This document shows, one piece after another, positions 1-9,062 of a DNA stretch of 64,000 nucleotides (position 1 is the stretch's first letter; each line of letters starts with the position of its first letter). The stretch is from Psychrobacter sp. JCM 18902 (GTDB lineage Bacteria > Pseudomonadota > Gammaproteobacteria > Pseudomonadales > Moraxellaceae). The position numbers were made by a program, and so were the translations under genes. A model generated the notes under the pieces. The model was not told the origin of the DNA and did no database searches. It was given only the letters and a program-made list of their open reading frames with translations. The stretch is from assembly GCF_904846615.1 (NCBI RefSeq), contig NZ_CAJHBK010000001.1, positions 1,116,001-1,180,000 of the forward strand. Reading direction: 5' to 3'.

Positions 1-1
1 A

Positions 2-634
2 GGTGAAAAACCAAACGAGCTACACACAAAAGTGATGAACGTCTCGCTTATCTTGTACGCAGAGCATGAGTTCAACGCCTCGACCTTTACCGCTCGTGTG
101 TGTGCTTCTACGCTATCTGATATCCATTCTTGTATCACTGGCGCAATCGGTTCACTACGCGGTCCTCTGCATGGTGGCGCTAATGAGGCGGCGATGGATA
201 TGATTGAAGGCTTTAGTTCACCTGATGAAGCCGAAGAAGAAATGATGGGTATGCTGGCGCGTAAAGACAAAATTATGGGCTTTGGTCATGCCATCTATAG
301 CGAATCAGATCCACGTAACGTCGTTATTAAAGGTTGGGCTGAAAAACTGGCAGCAGATGTCGGTGATGAAGTGCTATATCCAGTATCAGTACGCTGTGAA
401 GAAGTGATGTGGCGTGAGAAAAAACTGTTCTGTAATGCTGACTTTTTCCATGCCTCTGCTTATCACTTCATGGGTATCCCAACCAAGCTGTTCACACCAA
501 TCTTTGTTTGCTCACGTCTAACAGGTTGGGCCGCACACGTGTTTGAGCAACGTGCTAATAACCGTATCATTCGCCCAAGTGCGGAATATACCGGTGAAGA
601 ATTGCGTCCAGTACCAGAGATGAGTGCGCGTTAG
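2..634 (+). CDS. prpC: 2-methylcitrate synthase, 3' part (gene starts before the window)
   Basis: Condenses propionyl-CoA with oxaloacetate to 2-methylcitrate, the entry step of the methylcitrate cycle, in the cytoplasm. The reading frame is open from base 2, so the GTG at 32 is an internal Val codon and the gene is cut by the window edge. About 210 of roughly 380 residues are visible. The citrate-synthase signature GFGHAIYSESDPR (catalytic His and Asp region) and the LHGGANEAAM active-site histidine segment are both present. The C-terminal region looks intact to the TAG at 632-634. Methylcitrate rather than ordinary citrate synthase is inferred from the acnD-prpF neighbours. The usual prpB/prpR genes would lie to the left, outside view. 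Confidence 0.93.
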   Translation, partial: GEKPNELHTKVMNVSLILYAEHEFNASTFTARVCASTLSDIHSCITGAIGSLRGPLHGGANEAAMDMIEGFSSPDEAEEEMMGMLARKDKIMGFGHAIYSESDPRNVVIKGWAEKLAADVGDEVLYPVSVRCEEVMWREKKLFCNADFFHASAYHFMGIPTKLFTPIFVCSRLTGWAAHVFEQRANNRIIRPSAEYTGEELRPVPEMSAR

Positions 635-774
635 GCTTAATTTAATTTAAATTTTAGAAAAGTTTTTCTTATAGCTAAAATGAGCAATTCTGATGTTAGA
701 AGCTTGTCTTGGCTATTTTTAAGGCTTTTCTAAGTTAATTAGAATACATTTCATACTGATATGAGTTTTAAATA

Positions 775-1407
775 ATGAATGACAAGAAAAATTTATCTGT
801 TGAGCAAGTTTTGGAAGACATAATGAATTTACTTCCACTTCCAGAGGCAGCTAAAGAGTCATCGAATGAGTTTATAAAACTACGAAAAGAAATGATTAAA
901 GAATCTGATAGGGGATTAGCATTATATGCCACTGCCCATATCGATAATGAGCTTGAAACTATTTTGAAAGATAAGCTTGTTGGAAATGCCAATCATTTGA
1001 ACGATGTTTTTTCTTTCAATGGTCCACTTGGAACATTTTCATCTAAAATTAAATTATCTTATTCTTTAGGTTTGATTAGTAAAATAACAATGAATGATAT
1101 CAATACTTTAAGAAAGATAAGAAATGAATTTGCTCATTCTAACCAGCCGCTTAGCTTTGAATCTGAAAAGATTAGAAACCTATGCGATGGTTTACAACTA
1201 AATGTTCAACCAGAAAATTCATCCTCACGCATTAAATTTATGAATGTAGTATCAGGAATTTCAGGACTTCTATATGGAGCGAATATTAAATTTGAAAAAT
1301 TTGAAGAGTTAGAAAGTATCAATCTAGAAGAAAGAAAGACTGGTTTTGATTCACTCTTAAATTATTCAAAAAACCTGCTACATCCGACGACTGAAAATAA
1401 TCTTTAA
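775..1407 (+). CDS. MltR-family / HEPN-like protein of unknown role
   Basis: A 210-residue all-alpha protein. The stretch GPLGTFSSKIKLSYSLGLIS, followed about 20 residues later by RNEFAH, matches the core of the mannitol-repressor MltR family as I remember it (GDLSVRLKLIYGLG followed by LREELNH). RNEFAH is also an Rx4H motif of the kind used by HEPN ribonucleases. No DNA-binding helix-turn-helix is evident. The gene is clearly more AT-rich than prpC and acnD on either side and sits inside what is normally a tight prp operon. It ends 34 bases before acnD. There are no mannitol genes nearby, so a mannitol role is not supported. Acquisition as cargo (toxin-like or defence-like) is an inference. 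Confidence 0.7.
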   Translation: MNDKKNLSVEQVLEDIMNLLPLPEAAKESSNEFIKLRKEMIKESDRGLALYATAHIDNELETILKDKLVGNANHLNDVFSFNGPLGTFSSKIKLSYSLGLISKITMNDINTLRKIRNEFAHSNQPLSFESEKIRNLCDGLQLNVQPENSSSRIKFMNVVSGISGLLYGANIKFEKFEELESINLEERKTGFDSLLNYSKNLLHPTTENNL

Positions 1408-1441
1408 AGTATTCCAACCAGCCAACAGCTAAAGGTGACTT

Positions 1442-4099
1442 ATGGACAACGCCCTTGTACAACCGATGAATGAACCCTTTAAAAAGCCATTACCTGGCAC
1501 AGATTTATATTACTTTGATACCCGTGAAGCCATCGAAAACATCGAAGCTGGCGCGTATGACAAGCTACCGTTCTGCTCAAAAGTATTGTGTGAAAACTTG
1601 GTACGCCGCTGCCCACCAGAAGATTTAACCGCAGCGCTTAAGCAACATATCGAAGGCAAGCAAGATTTAGATTTTCCGTGGTACCCTGCTCGCGTCGTTT
1701 GTCATGATATCCTAGGTCAGACTGCGTTTGTTGACTTGGCAGGTCTACGTGACGCCATCGCTGAGCAAGGCGGTGACCCATCAAAAGTGAATCCAATCGT
1801 CCCAACGCAATTGATTGTTGACCATTCACTAGCCGTTGAGCATGCAGGTTTTGAAGAAAACGCCTTTGAGAAAAACCGTGCTATCGAAGAGCGCCGTAAC
1901 GATGACCGTTTTCACTTTATCAACTGGTGTCAGTATGCCTTTGATAACGTCAACGTCGTACCGCCCGGTAACGGCATCATGCACCAAATCAACTTAGAAA
2001 AAATGTCACCGGTTGTACAAGTGGTACAAAACAAAGCCGGGGAACAAGTCGCTTTTGCTGATACCTTAGTCGGTACTGACAGTCATACACCAATGGTTGA
2101 TGCTTTAGGTGTCATCTCAATCGGTGTTGGCGGGCTTGAAGCTGAAAGCGTGATGTTGGGCAATCCATCATATATGCGCCTGCCTGATTACGTCGGCGTT
2201 AAGCTAACGGGCAAACTGCAAAAAGGCATTACTGGCACCGATTTAGTACTCGCTATGACCGAGTTCTTACGTGATGCTGGCGTAGTCTCTACCTATATCG
2301 AGTTCTTTGGTGAAGGTGCACGTCAGCTGAGTGTCGGTGACCGCGCGTCTATCTCTAATATGACCCCTGAGTATGGCGCAACGGCTGCGATGTTCTATAT
2401 CGATGAGCAAACCATCGATTACTTACGCCTAACTGGTCGTAGTGAAGATCAGATTAAACTGGTTGAGCAGTATGCCAAGCAAGTGGGGCTATGGGCTGAC
2501 GGCATGGAAAAAGCCGAATACGCCCGCGTCCTAGAGTTTGACTTGTCCGCTGTTGTCCGTAACATGGCGGGCCCTTCACGCCCGCATGCTCGCGTATCAA
2601 CCACGGATTTGGTTGCCAAAGGCATTGCTCACGGTGCTGATGAAAAACTACCAGAACCCAAAGACGGTATGATGCCAGATGGCGCAGTGATTATCGCGGC
2701 TATTACCAGCTGTACCAACACCTCAAACCCACGCAATATGGTTGCTGCTGGTCTGGTTGCGCGTAATGCTAATAAGAAAGGTTTATTACGCAAGCCTTGG
2801 GTTAAATCGTCACTCGCACCCGGCTCAAAAACGGTCAAAATGTACTTAGAAGAAGCAGGACTGATGCCTGAGCTACAGGAAATTGGCTTTGACGTGGTTG
2901 GTTTTGCTTGTACCACCTGTAACGGCATGAGTGGCGCGCTCGACCCTGATATCGAAAAAGAGATCATCGATAACGATCTGTTTACCACTGCGGTGCTATC
3001 TGGTAACCGTAACTTTGATGGTCGTATCCATCCGTATGCCAAGCAAGCATTTTTGGCATCACCACCATTGGTGATTGCCTATGCTATCGCCGGTAATATC
3101 CGTTTTGATATCGAAAAAGACTCGTTAGGCAAAGACCAAAACGGCAATGATGTTTATCTAAAAGACATCTGGTTTGACGATGATGAAGTCGATGCCATCG
3201 TGGCAAAAGCAGTGAAGCCTGAGCAATTCAACGCCGTTTATATTCCGATGTTTGATGAAGCTAAAAAAGACACAGGTAAAGCATTAAGCCCACTCTATAA
3301 CTGGCGTGAACAGACGACTTATATCCGCCGTCCGCCGTATTGGGAAGGCAAAATGGCAGCGATGAATAAGCTAAAAGGCATGCGTCCATTAGCGGTGCTT
3401 GGTGATAATATCACCACTGACCATTTATCACCGTCTAATGCGATTTTGGGCGATTCGGCGGCTGGCGAGTATCTTGATACTATGGGCTTACCTGCCGAGG
3501 ACTACAACTCGTATGCAACCCATCGCGGCGATCACTTAACCGCGCAGCGTGCGACCTTTGCCAATCCTAAGCTATTGAATGAGATGGTACGTGACGAGAA
3601 AGGTGAGGTGATCCAAGGTTCACTGGCTAGAGTAGAGCCTGAAGGTAAAGTCATGCGTATGTGGGAAGCCATTGAAACCTATATGAACCGCGAGCAACCG
3701 CTTATCATCATCGCAGGTGATGGCTATGGTCAAGGATCAAGCCGTGACTGGGCTGCTAAAGGCGTCCGTTTAGCAGGTGTAGAAGTGGTGGTTGCTGAAG
3801 ATTTTGAGCGTATCCATCGGCAAAACTTGGTCGGTATGGGCGCGCTCCCTTTGCAGTTTAAAGAAGGGGTCAATCGTAACACCTTAAATATCGACGGTAC
3901 TGAGGTATTTGATATCGAAGGCGAAGTCTCCGCTCGTGGTGATATGACACTAGTCATTCATCGTACAGACGGCACTGTCGATAAAGCGTCTGTTATCTGC
4001 CGTTTAGATACCGCTGATGAAGTCAAAATGTATAACGCTGGCGGTATGCTACAGCGCTTTGCCAAAGAATTTATCGATGGCACGTTAGATATTGCGTAA
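1442..4099 (+). CDS. acnD: Fe/S-dependent 2-methylcitrate dehydratase AcnD
   Basis: An aconitase-like [4Fe-4S] enzyme that dehydrates 2-methylcitrate to an isomer of 2-methylaconitate, which needs PrpF before hydration. It has 885 residues, usual for AcnD. The start PLPGTDLYYFDTREA is typical of the family. The three cluster cysteines are visible in ITSCTNTSN (Cys424) and FACTTCNG (Cys490, Cys493). The C-terminal swivel domain contains GDGYGQGSSRDWAAKG. The ATG at 1442 follows AAAGGTGAC, a good ribosome site. Linkage to prpC and prpF separates it from housekeeping aconitase A. A terminator follows, so prpF probably has its own or a read-through supply of transcript. Confidence 0.95.
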   Translation: MDNALVQPMNEPFKKPLPGTDLYYFDTREAIENIEAGAYDKLPFCSKVLCENLVRRCPPEDLTAALKQHIEGKQDLDFPWYPARVVCHDILGQTAFVDLAGLRDAIAEQGGDPSKVNPIVPTQLIVDHSLAVEHAGFEENAFEKNRAIEERRNDDRFHFINWCQYAFDNVNVVPPGNGIMHQINLEKMSPVVQVVQNKAGEQVAFADTLVGTDSHTPMVDALGVISIGVGGLEAESVMLGNPSYMRLPDYVGVKLTGKLQKGITGTDLVLAMTEFLRDAGVVSTYIEFFGEGARQLSVGDRASISNMTPEYGATAAMFYIDEQTIDYLRLTGRSEDQIKLVEQYAKQVGLWADGMEKAEYARVLEFDLSAVVRNMAGPSRPHARVSTTDLVAKGIAHGADEKLPEPKDGMMPDGAVIIAAITSCTNTSNPRNMVAAGLVARNANKKGLLRKPWVKSSLAPGSKTVKMYLEEAGLMPELQEIGFDVVGFACTTCNGMSGALDPDIEKEIIDNDLFTTAVLSGNRNFDGRIHPYAKQAFLASPPLVIAYAIAGNIRFDIEKDSLGKDQNGNDVYLKDIWFDDDEVDAIVAKAVKPEQFNAVYIPMFDEAKKDTGKALSPLYNWREQTTYIRRPPYWEGKMAAMNKLKGMRPLAVLGDNITTDHLSPSNAILGDSAAGEYLDTMGLPAEDYNSYATHRGDHLTAQRATFANPKLLNEMVRDEKGEVIQGSLARVEPEGKVMRMWEAIETYMNREQPLIIIAGDGYGQGSSRDWAAKGVRLAGVEVVVAEDFERIHRQNLVGMGALPLQFKEGVNRNTLNIDGTEVFDIEGEVSARGDMTLVIHRTDGTVDKASVICRLDTADEVKMYNAGGMLQRFAKEFIDGTLDIA

Positions 4100-4126
4100 A
4101 TGACATGAGTGTTAAATAAATAAAGA

Positions 4127-4163
4127 GCCGATGTTGTATAGATGATACGGCATCGGTTTTTAT
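4127..4163 (+). terminator. Intrinsic terminator after acnD
   Basis: Stem GCCGATG / CATCGGT with a 17-base loop followed by a T-rich tract. It lies 28 bases after the acnD stop and before the toxin-antitoxin pair, which suggests the TA insertion is separately transcribed. Confidence 0.75.
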
Positions 4164-4257
4164 TTGCTTTTGTATTCTATACCTTGACTTCTCTTACTTA
4201 CATCTAAGTGTTGGATAATAGTAGCTAAATATTGAGCTTCCTTAACCAATGGCGTAA

Positions 4258-4286
4258 TATGTACTATATATTGTACAAGTTATAAA
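4258..4286 (+). promoter_or_regulatory. Probable YefM-YoeB autoregulatory operator and -10 region
   Basis: TGTAC at 4260-4264 and TTGTACAA at 4271-4278 form an imperfect pair of palindromic half-sites. The E. coli YefM-YoeB operator is built on TGTACA cores, so the match fits the downstream genes. TATAAA at 4281-4286 could be the -10 hexamer, so a bound complex would block the promoter. The ATG of yefM is 22 bases further on, after AAAGGAG. Confidence 0.6.
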
Positions 4287-4308
4287 TACATCATAAAAGG
4301 AGTAAGCT

Positions 4309-4635
4309 ATGAGAGTCGTTAGTTTTTCAGAAGCCAGAAAGCATTTAAAGTCCGTTCTAGATACGGTAAACGATGATGCCAACGCCACTATCGTAACCCG
4401 CCGTGACGCTGATGATGCGGTTGTAATGTCACTTGATTATTACAATAGCCTGATGGAAACCGTCTATCTACTGAAATCTCCTGCTAATGCAGCACACTTA
4501 GCGGAATCTATTGCCCAATATAAAGCTGGCAAGACTGTGACGCGTGAGTTAATGGATACAGCAGAAGACAGTGATAAAAGTGATGGTAGCAGCGATGACA
4601 ATGAGCATACGGATAGCGACATTGAGAATGCTTGA
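4309..4635 (+). CDS. yefM: Antitoxin YefM (Phd/YefM family)
   Basis: The antitoxin partner of YoeB. It binds the toxin through its C-terminal part and DNA through its N-terminal Phd fold. The start MRVVSFSEARKHLKSVLD and the segment ATIVTRRDADDAVVMSLDYY are hallmark YefM sequence. At 108 residues it is about 20 longer than E. coli YefM because of an acidic, Ser/Asp-rich disordered tail from about residue 86. The AAAGGAG ribosome site is close to consensus. The toxin gene follows 35 bases after the stop. The pair sits between acnD and prpF, so it is an insertion into the propionate locus. Confidence 0.93.
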   Translation: MRVVSFSEARKHLKSVLDTVNDDANATIVTRRDADDAVVMSLDYYNSLMETVYLLKSPANAAHLAESIAQYKAGKTVTRELMDTAEDSDKSDGSSDDNEHTDSDIENA

Positions 4636-4670
4636 ACTCAAAGGCTTTAATCAATCCAAAGGGTCTAATA

Positions 4671-4931
4671 ATGAGTGAGCAATTAGCGTGGACAGATTCT
4701 GCGTGGAAAGACTATCTGTACTGGCAAACACAAGACAAAAAAACCCTCAAACGTATTAACAAACTTATCACTGAATGTAAGCGTAATCCGTTTGAAGGCA
4801 TTGGTAAACCTGAACCTTTAAAAGAAAACCTATCTGGATTTTGGTCAAGACGCATCGATGACGCAAATCGGTTGGTATATGCCGTCGATGATAATTATCT
4901 GACGATTATCTCGTGTCGTTATCATTATTAA
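4671..4931 (+). CDS. yoeB: mRNA interferase toxin YoeB
   Basis: A ribosome-dependent RelE-superfamily endoribonuclease that cuts mRNA in the ribosomal A site. The 86-residue product matches YoeB closely: LAWTDSAWKDYLYWQ at the N-terminus, NPFEGIGKPEPLK in the middle and SRRIDDANRLVY to CRYHY at the end. The Arg, His and terminal Tyr residues typical of the active site are kept, so the toxin looks functional. The ATG at 4671 is preferred over a TTG at 4632, which overlaps the antitoxin end and only adds 13 non-family residues. Confidence 0.93.
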   Translation: MSEQLAWTDSAWKDYLYWQTQDKKTLKRINKLITECKRNPFEGIGKPEPLKENLSGFWSRRIDDANRLVYAVDDNYLTIISCRYHY

Positions 4932-5015
4932 TAAGCATTTTTAGTTGTTCGTATTTATTTATCAATCATACTATTTCAACCCAATTTTATAACAATATAA
5001 AAAGGACTTAATACA

Positions 5016-6269
5016 GTGGCCCAAACCCATTCTAAATCAACACCCTCTTTTGCCCCACAAATCTCTGTTCCTGCTACCTATATGCGCGGCGGTACATCTA
5101 AAGGTACATTTTTTAAACTATCTGACTTACCAGAGCGCTGCCAAGTTGCTGGCAAGGCGCGCGATAATTTTCTATTGCGGGTTATCGGTAGCCCTGATCC
5201 TTATGGTAAGCAAATTGACGGCTTAGGAAATGGTAGCTCTAGCACTTCTAAGACAGTCATTCTATCTCCAGCAGATGATGATAGCCACGATGTGAACTAT
5301 CTTTTTGGACAAGTTAATATCGCCAAGCCCATGATTGATTGGGCGGGAAATTGTGGTAATTTAACCGCTGCGGTAGGTGCTTGTGCCATCAATATGGGTT
5401 TGGTCGATGCCGATAAAGTTGCTAATAGTATTAATAACAGTACGGATAACGGCATTTGCGAAGTTCGTATTTGGCAAGAAAATATCGGCAAAACCATTAT
5501 TGCCCATGTGCCTGTTTACTTAGACGCACAAGGCAAGGTACAAGTGCAAGAAACCGGCGATTTTGAACTAGACGGCGTCACCTTCCCAGCAGCGGAAGTC
5601 AAAATCGAATTTATCGATCCCGTTGATTCATCAAGCGACATGTTCCCGACAAATAATCTAATCGATGACTTTGATGTATCTGGCTGTGGCTTAGCTGCTG
5701 ATAGTGTCAAAGCAACCTTTATCAGTGCAGGTATTCCAACCATCTTTATGAAAGCAGAAGATTTAGGCTTTACTGGCACTGAGTTGCAAGGTGATATTAA
5801 TAGCGATAGTGAGCTACTTGCCAAGCTTGAAAACATCCGTGCCAAAGGCGGCGTTGCTATGGGGCTGTTTAAAAATGAGAGCGAGGCGCAAACCAGCCAA
5901 CATATTCCTAAAATTGCCTGGGTCGCTCCTGCGCAAAGTTATGACGCCTCTAGTGGTAAAGCCGTTAATGCCAATGATATCGATCTCGTTGTACGTGCGA
6001 TGAGTATGGGTCAATTGCATCATGCCATGATGGGTACGGCAGCCGTTGCTATAGCAGCAGCAGCGACCACGCAAGGGACATTGGTCAATGAAGCAGCAGG
6101 TGCAGGCAAGCTGACCGAGGTGCGTTTTGGTCACCCTTCAGGAACATTACTCGTGGGTGGAAAAACCGAGCAAGTCGATGGACGCTGGCAAGCAAAAAAG
6201 GTCTCAATGAGCCGCTCGGCACGTCGTATTATGGTTGGTGAAGTTTTTGTGCCAGAAGATGCTTTTTAG
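5016..6269 (+). CDS. prpF: 2-methylaconitate cis-trans isomerase PrpF
   Basis: Isomerises the AcnD product to cis-2-methylaconitate so that aconitase can rehydrate it to 2-methylisocitrate. It has 417 residues with a diaminopimelate-epimerase-like double fold. The family start PATYMRGGTSKGTFF, the GNCGNLTAAVGA segment and the C-terminal RSARRIMVGEVFVP are visible. The start is GTG at 5016, preceded by AAAAGGAC, and an N-terminal Ser/Thr-rich tail of about 17 residues precedes the fold. It is separated from acnD by the YefM-YoeB pair, whereas the two are normally adjacent. Confidence 0.95.
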   Translation: MAQTHSKSTPSFAPQISVPATYMRGGTSKGTFFKLSDLPERCQVAGKARDNFLLRVIGSPDPYGKQIDGLGNGSSSTSKTVILSPADDDSHDVNYLFGQVNIAKPMIDWAGNCGNLTAAVGACAINMGLVDADKVANSINNSTDNGICEVRIWQENIGKTIIAHVPVYLDAQGKVQVQETGDFELDGVTFPAAEVKIEFIDPVDSSSDMFPTNNLIDDFDVSGCGLAADSVKATFISAGIPTIFMKAEDLGFTGTELQGDINSDSELLAKLENIRAKGGVAMGLFKNESEAQTSQHIPKIAWVAPAQSYDASSGKAVNANDIDLVVRAMSMGQLHHAMMGTAAVAIAAAATTQGTLVNEAAGAGKLTEVRFGHPSGTLLVGGKTEQVDGRWQAKKVSMSRSARRIMVGEVFVPEDAF

Positions 6270-6342
6270 TTTTGATAATATTTTTCTATAATATAATTTA
6301 AAGCTAAAATAGTTAGATTAATAAAATAAAGGCTAAACTCAT

Positions 6343-7107
6343 ATGTTATTTCATGAAGTCATTGAACGAATGAACTTGTTTACACTTTCGGCGGTAAGAA
6401 CATCAGATTTAGCAATTTCAGCAAAAAAAATGATGAATTGGGATAAAGAAGCATGGTCTACCTCTCCTCGTTTGGCTACTGCAGCTAATAGACCAGACCT
6501 AGATGAAAAACTATTACCGTTAGTACATGATTTATCAAATGAGTTAAGTGTAACTATTTCTTTAATCTTTAGAAAACCTGAACCATCTGATATCTCAGAG
6601 CATGGTGGTGTAAAATTTGGTCATGAGAAAGAATTCACACCTATTGAACATATAGTAGGTACTCAAATAATTCTATACAACTTTTGCCTTCTTGAAGCAT
6701 ATGAATTCGACTTGTATAAACAATTATTAGATAAAAATAAGGAAAAATTTTTAGATGAAAAGGTTTCTTTAAAAGACATTCTTAATAGGGGTTCGGATAA
6801 GTTACTTGCGGGAATTCTTGAACGTGAGCAAAATAAACATGAGAGAATGGGAGTAAGAAACAGAGTTAATAACTGGAATAAACTTGGTGTAGAACCTATA
6901 CCCGAAGAATGGATAAAAGCATATGAAGATATTTCAAATAGAAGGAATACACTTACTCATGAAGCTCATCCAGATGATGTAACTTTAATTGAAGCAATTA
7001 TTTGTTTCCATCGCATGAGGTTAATAGCAAGGAAAATTGCAGTACATTTCGAAGACGATACCGTAGCCCTTTGTCAAAGTCCTTTAGACGATTATCTTGA
7101 AATTTAG
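6343..7107 (+). CDS. AT-rich HEPN-like protein of unknown function
   Basis: A 254-residue protein I cannot assign to a named family. It is predicted mostly helical and soluble, with no signal peptide or membrane segment. Near residue 205 the sequence SNRRNTLTHEAHPDD contains an Rx4H motif (RNTLTH), as in HEPN nucleases and related defence or abortive-infection proteins. Its base composition is far more AT-rich than prpF upstream and the ABC gene downstream. It starts 73 bases after prpF. The position suggests a cargo gene inserted at the operon end. A toxin or defence role is inference only, and no partner antitoxin is visible. Confidence 0.6.
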   Translation: MLFHEVIERMNLFTLSAVRTSDLAISAKKMMNWDKEAWSTSPRLATAANRPDLDEKLLPLVHDLSNELSVTISLIFRKPEPSDISEHGGVKFGHEKEFTPIEHIVGTQIILYNFCLLEAYEFDLYKQLLDKNKEKFLDEKVSLKDILNRGSDKLLAGILEREQNKHERMGVRNRVNNWNKLGVEPIPEEWIKAYEDISNRRNTLTHEAHPDDVTLIEAIICFHRMRLIARKIAVHFEDDTVALCQSPLDDYLEI

Positions 7108-7140
7108 GAAAAATTTAAAATGAAATTATTAAACTAATTT

Positions 7141-8991
7141 ATGTCACTTACCCAACCAAGCCAATCGTCCTTCGTTAAAAAGCCGCCACTCAAAAAAACG
7201 GAGCGGCGCGCTTTGTTATGGGATATCCTCAAAAAGCTTGCCGTTTTTGCCGCGCCATATAAAGTTTTAATTATTGCCACACTGATACTCACAGTACTTG
7301 GCTCGTTTACAGCGCAAGTTAATGCCTTTGTGCTGCGCTATGCCGTTGATACCTTGACCGAAATCGCTACCCTCGCTGAGCCTTGGGAAGCTGGCGTGCG
7401 CATGCTGACCATTATCAGTGCGGTACTCTTAACCAAAGAGATATTGTCGATATTCATCTCATTTGGGCAACGCTTCTTTGGTGAAAAGATTCGTATCAAT
7501 CTCTCGCGTGATTTATCGCAAAAAATCATTGAGCGTATCTTAACCTACCGCATGGCATTTTATACCAGTAGCGAAAACGACAGCGGCAAGTTGCAAACGC
7601 GTATTGATTATGGGGTCAGCAGTTTAACCAGTTTAGTGCAAAACTTCTTTATCGATATGCTACCGCTGTTTGCCAGTGCGATCGTCTCACTCATCATTAT
7701 GTTTTCGACCAATTTTTGGATAGGCTTGGTCGGTCTTATTATCATTCCCATTTACTTTTTCATCAGTCAAAAACAAGCGCGGCGTCTACAAGGATTCCGT
7801 CGGCAGATGCGTGGCTATCGAGAAGCCAAAAGTGGCTTGGTTATCTCCTTGATCAACTCTATCAGCGTGGTGAAATCCTTTGTTCGTGAGTCGATAGAAG
7901 CGGAAAAGCACTTAACCATTCAAAAAGACATGACTGACAATCAGCTGCGTATTCGCAGTATTGGTTTTATTTATGATGCGATAAAGACCTTTATTGAGCA
8001 GATTGGCGTGGTGGTAATCATTCTGCTGACGTCCTACTTTGTTTTAAAAGGCGAGATGACCATCGGTATGATTTTATTCCATGTCATGCTGTTTCAAAAT
8101 GTCGCCGCCCCTATTCGTCAATTGCATCGTATCTATGATCAAATCAACAATGCTCTGACTTATGCTGAAGGCTTCTTTGATATATTAGAAGATGAAAGCC
8201 AAGTTGAAGATATCACGGGCAGAAGTAGTGAAAATTTAAAAGGTCATATTGAGCTGAAAAACGTCGATTTCACATATCCGAATGGCACGCAAGCGCTAAA
8301 AGATGTCAGCTTTACTATCAAGCCCAATCGTATTACTGCGCTGGTGGGTTTAAGTGGTGCTGGCAAGAGTACGATTATCAGCTTATTGGTAAAGTTTTAT
8401 GCGCCAGATAGCGGCACTATATGGCTAGACGGACATAATTTAGCTGACTGCGATACTCATGAATTGCGTCAAAATATTGGCTTGGTACTACAAAGTAATC
8501 ATATATTTTCCGGTACGATTAGCGAAAATATCCGCTATGGTGATATGAATGCGACAGATGAAAATATTATCATTGCAGCAAAAAAAGCCTCTATTCATGA
8601 GCAAATTATTAATTTAGCAGAAGGCTATGAGAGTACAGCAAAGTCATTGTCTGGTGGTCAGCAGCAGCGTATCGCGCTGGCACGGATGTTTTTAAAAGAT
8701 CCACCCATTGTGTTTTTGGATGAGCCAACCGCTAGCCTCGATGCCATCGCCAGCCAACAAGTGAAGAAGAGCCTAGATCTCATCAAAAAAGATCGTACCG
8801 TGATTATGGTCTCGCATAATATTGCCCAAATTATCGATGCGGATGATTTGGTCGTGATAGAAGATGGTCGCGTGGTTGAAACCGGTACGCATGAAGCGCT
8901 ATATGAGAAACACGGCAAATATTTTGAGATATTCAATGCCATGTCGGATAGCTTAAATTTGGATAAAATCAGCCAGACTCTAAAGGGTTAG
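7141..8991 (+). CDS. ABC exporter half-transporter (fused membrane and ATPase domains)
   Basis: A 616-residue MsbA/MdlB-type exporter expected to work as an inner-membrane homodimer. Six hydrophobic segments occupy about residues 40-310. The nucleotide-binding domain follows, with Walker A GLSGAGKST (403-411), signature LSGGQQQ (503-509), Walker B VFLDEP (524-529) and the H-loop in VSHN. The substrate cannot be read from sequence. The ATG at 7141 has no good ribosome site. The nearest AGGAA, at 7106-7110, precedes a five-codon ORF that stops three bases before this ATG. This may reflect insertion of the AT-rich gene just upstream. Confidence 0.88.
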   Translation: MSLTQPSQSSFVKKPPLKKTERRALLWDILKKLAVFAAPYKVLIIATLILTVLGSFTAQVNAFVLRYAVDTLTEIATLAEPWEAGVRMLTIISAVLLTKEILSIFISFGQRFFGEKIRINLSRDLSQKIIERILTYRMAFYTSSENDSGKLQTRIDYGVSSLTSLVQNFFIDMLPLFASAIVSLIIMFSTNFWIGLVGLIIIPIYFFISQKQARRLQGFRRQMRGYREAKSGLVISLINSISVVKSFVRESIEAEKHLTIQKDMTDNQLRIRSIGFIYDAIKTFIEQIGVVVIILLTSYFVLKGEMTIGMILFHVMLFQNVAAPIRQLHRIYDQINNALTYAEGFFDILEDESQVEDITGRSSENLKGHIELKNVDFTYPNGTQALKDVSFTIKPNRITALVGLSGAGKSTIISLLVKFYAPDSGTIWLDGHNLADCDTHELRQNIGLVLQSNHIFSGTISENIRYGDMNATDENIIIAAKKASIHEQIINLAEGYESTAKSLSGGQQQRIALARMFLKDPPIVFLDEPTASLDAIASQQVKKSLDLIKKDRTVIMVSHNIAQIIDADDLVVIEDGRVVETGTHEALYEKHGKYFEIFNAMSDSLNLDKISQTLKG

Positions 8992-9062
8992 GAATGGTTA
9001 ATGTGTGCCTAAATCGTTATAATGCCAATCTTTTACCGCCTATTTCCAGAAGCTAGCCCACT

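Noticed and set aside
2629..3042. 137-codon reverse ORF inside acnD
   Set aside because: It is an antisense shadow of a well-conserved gene, without a ribosome site or recognisable product.
4632..4670. TTG-started extension of YoeB
   Set aside because: It overlaps the antitoxin stop and adds 13 residues unlike any YoeB. The ATG at 4671 fits the family length.
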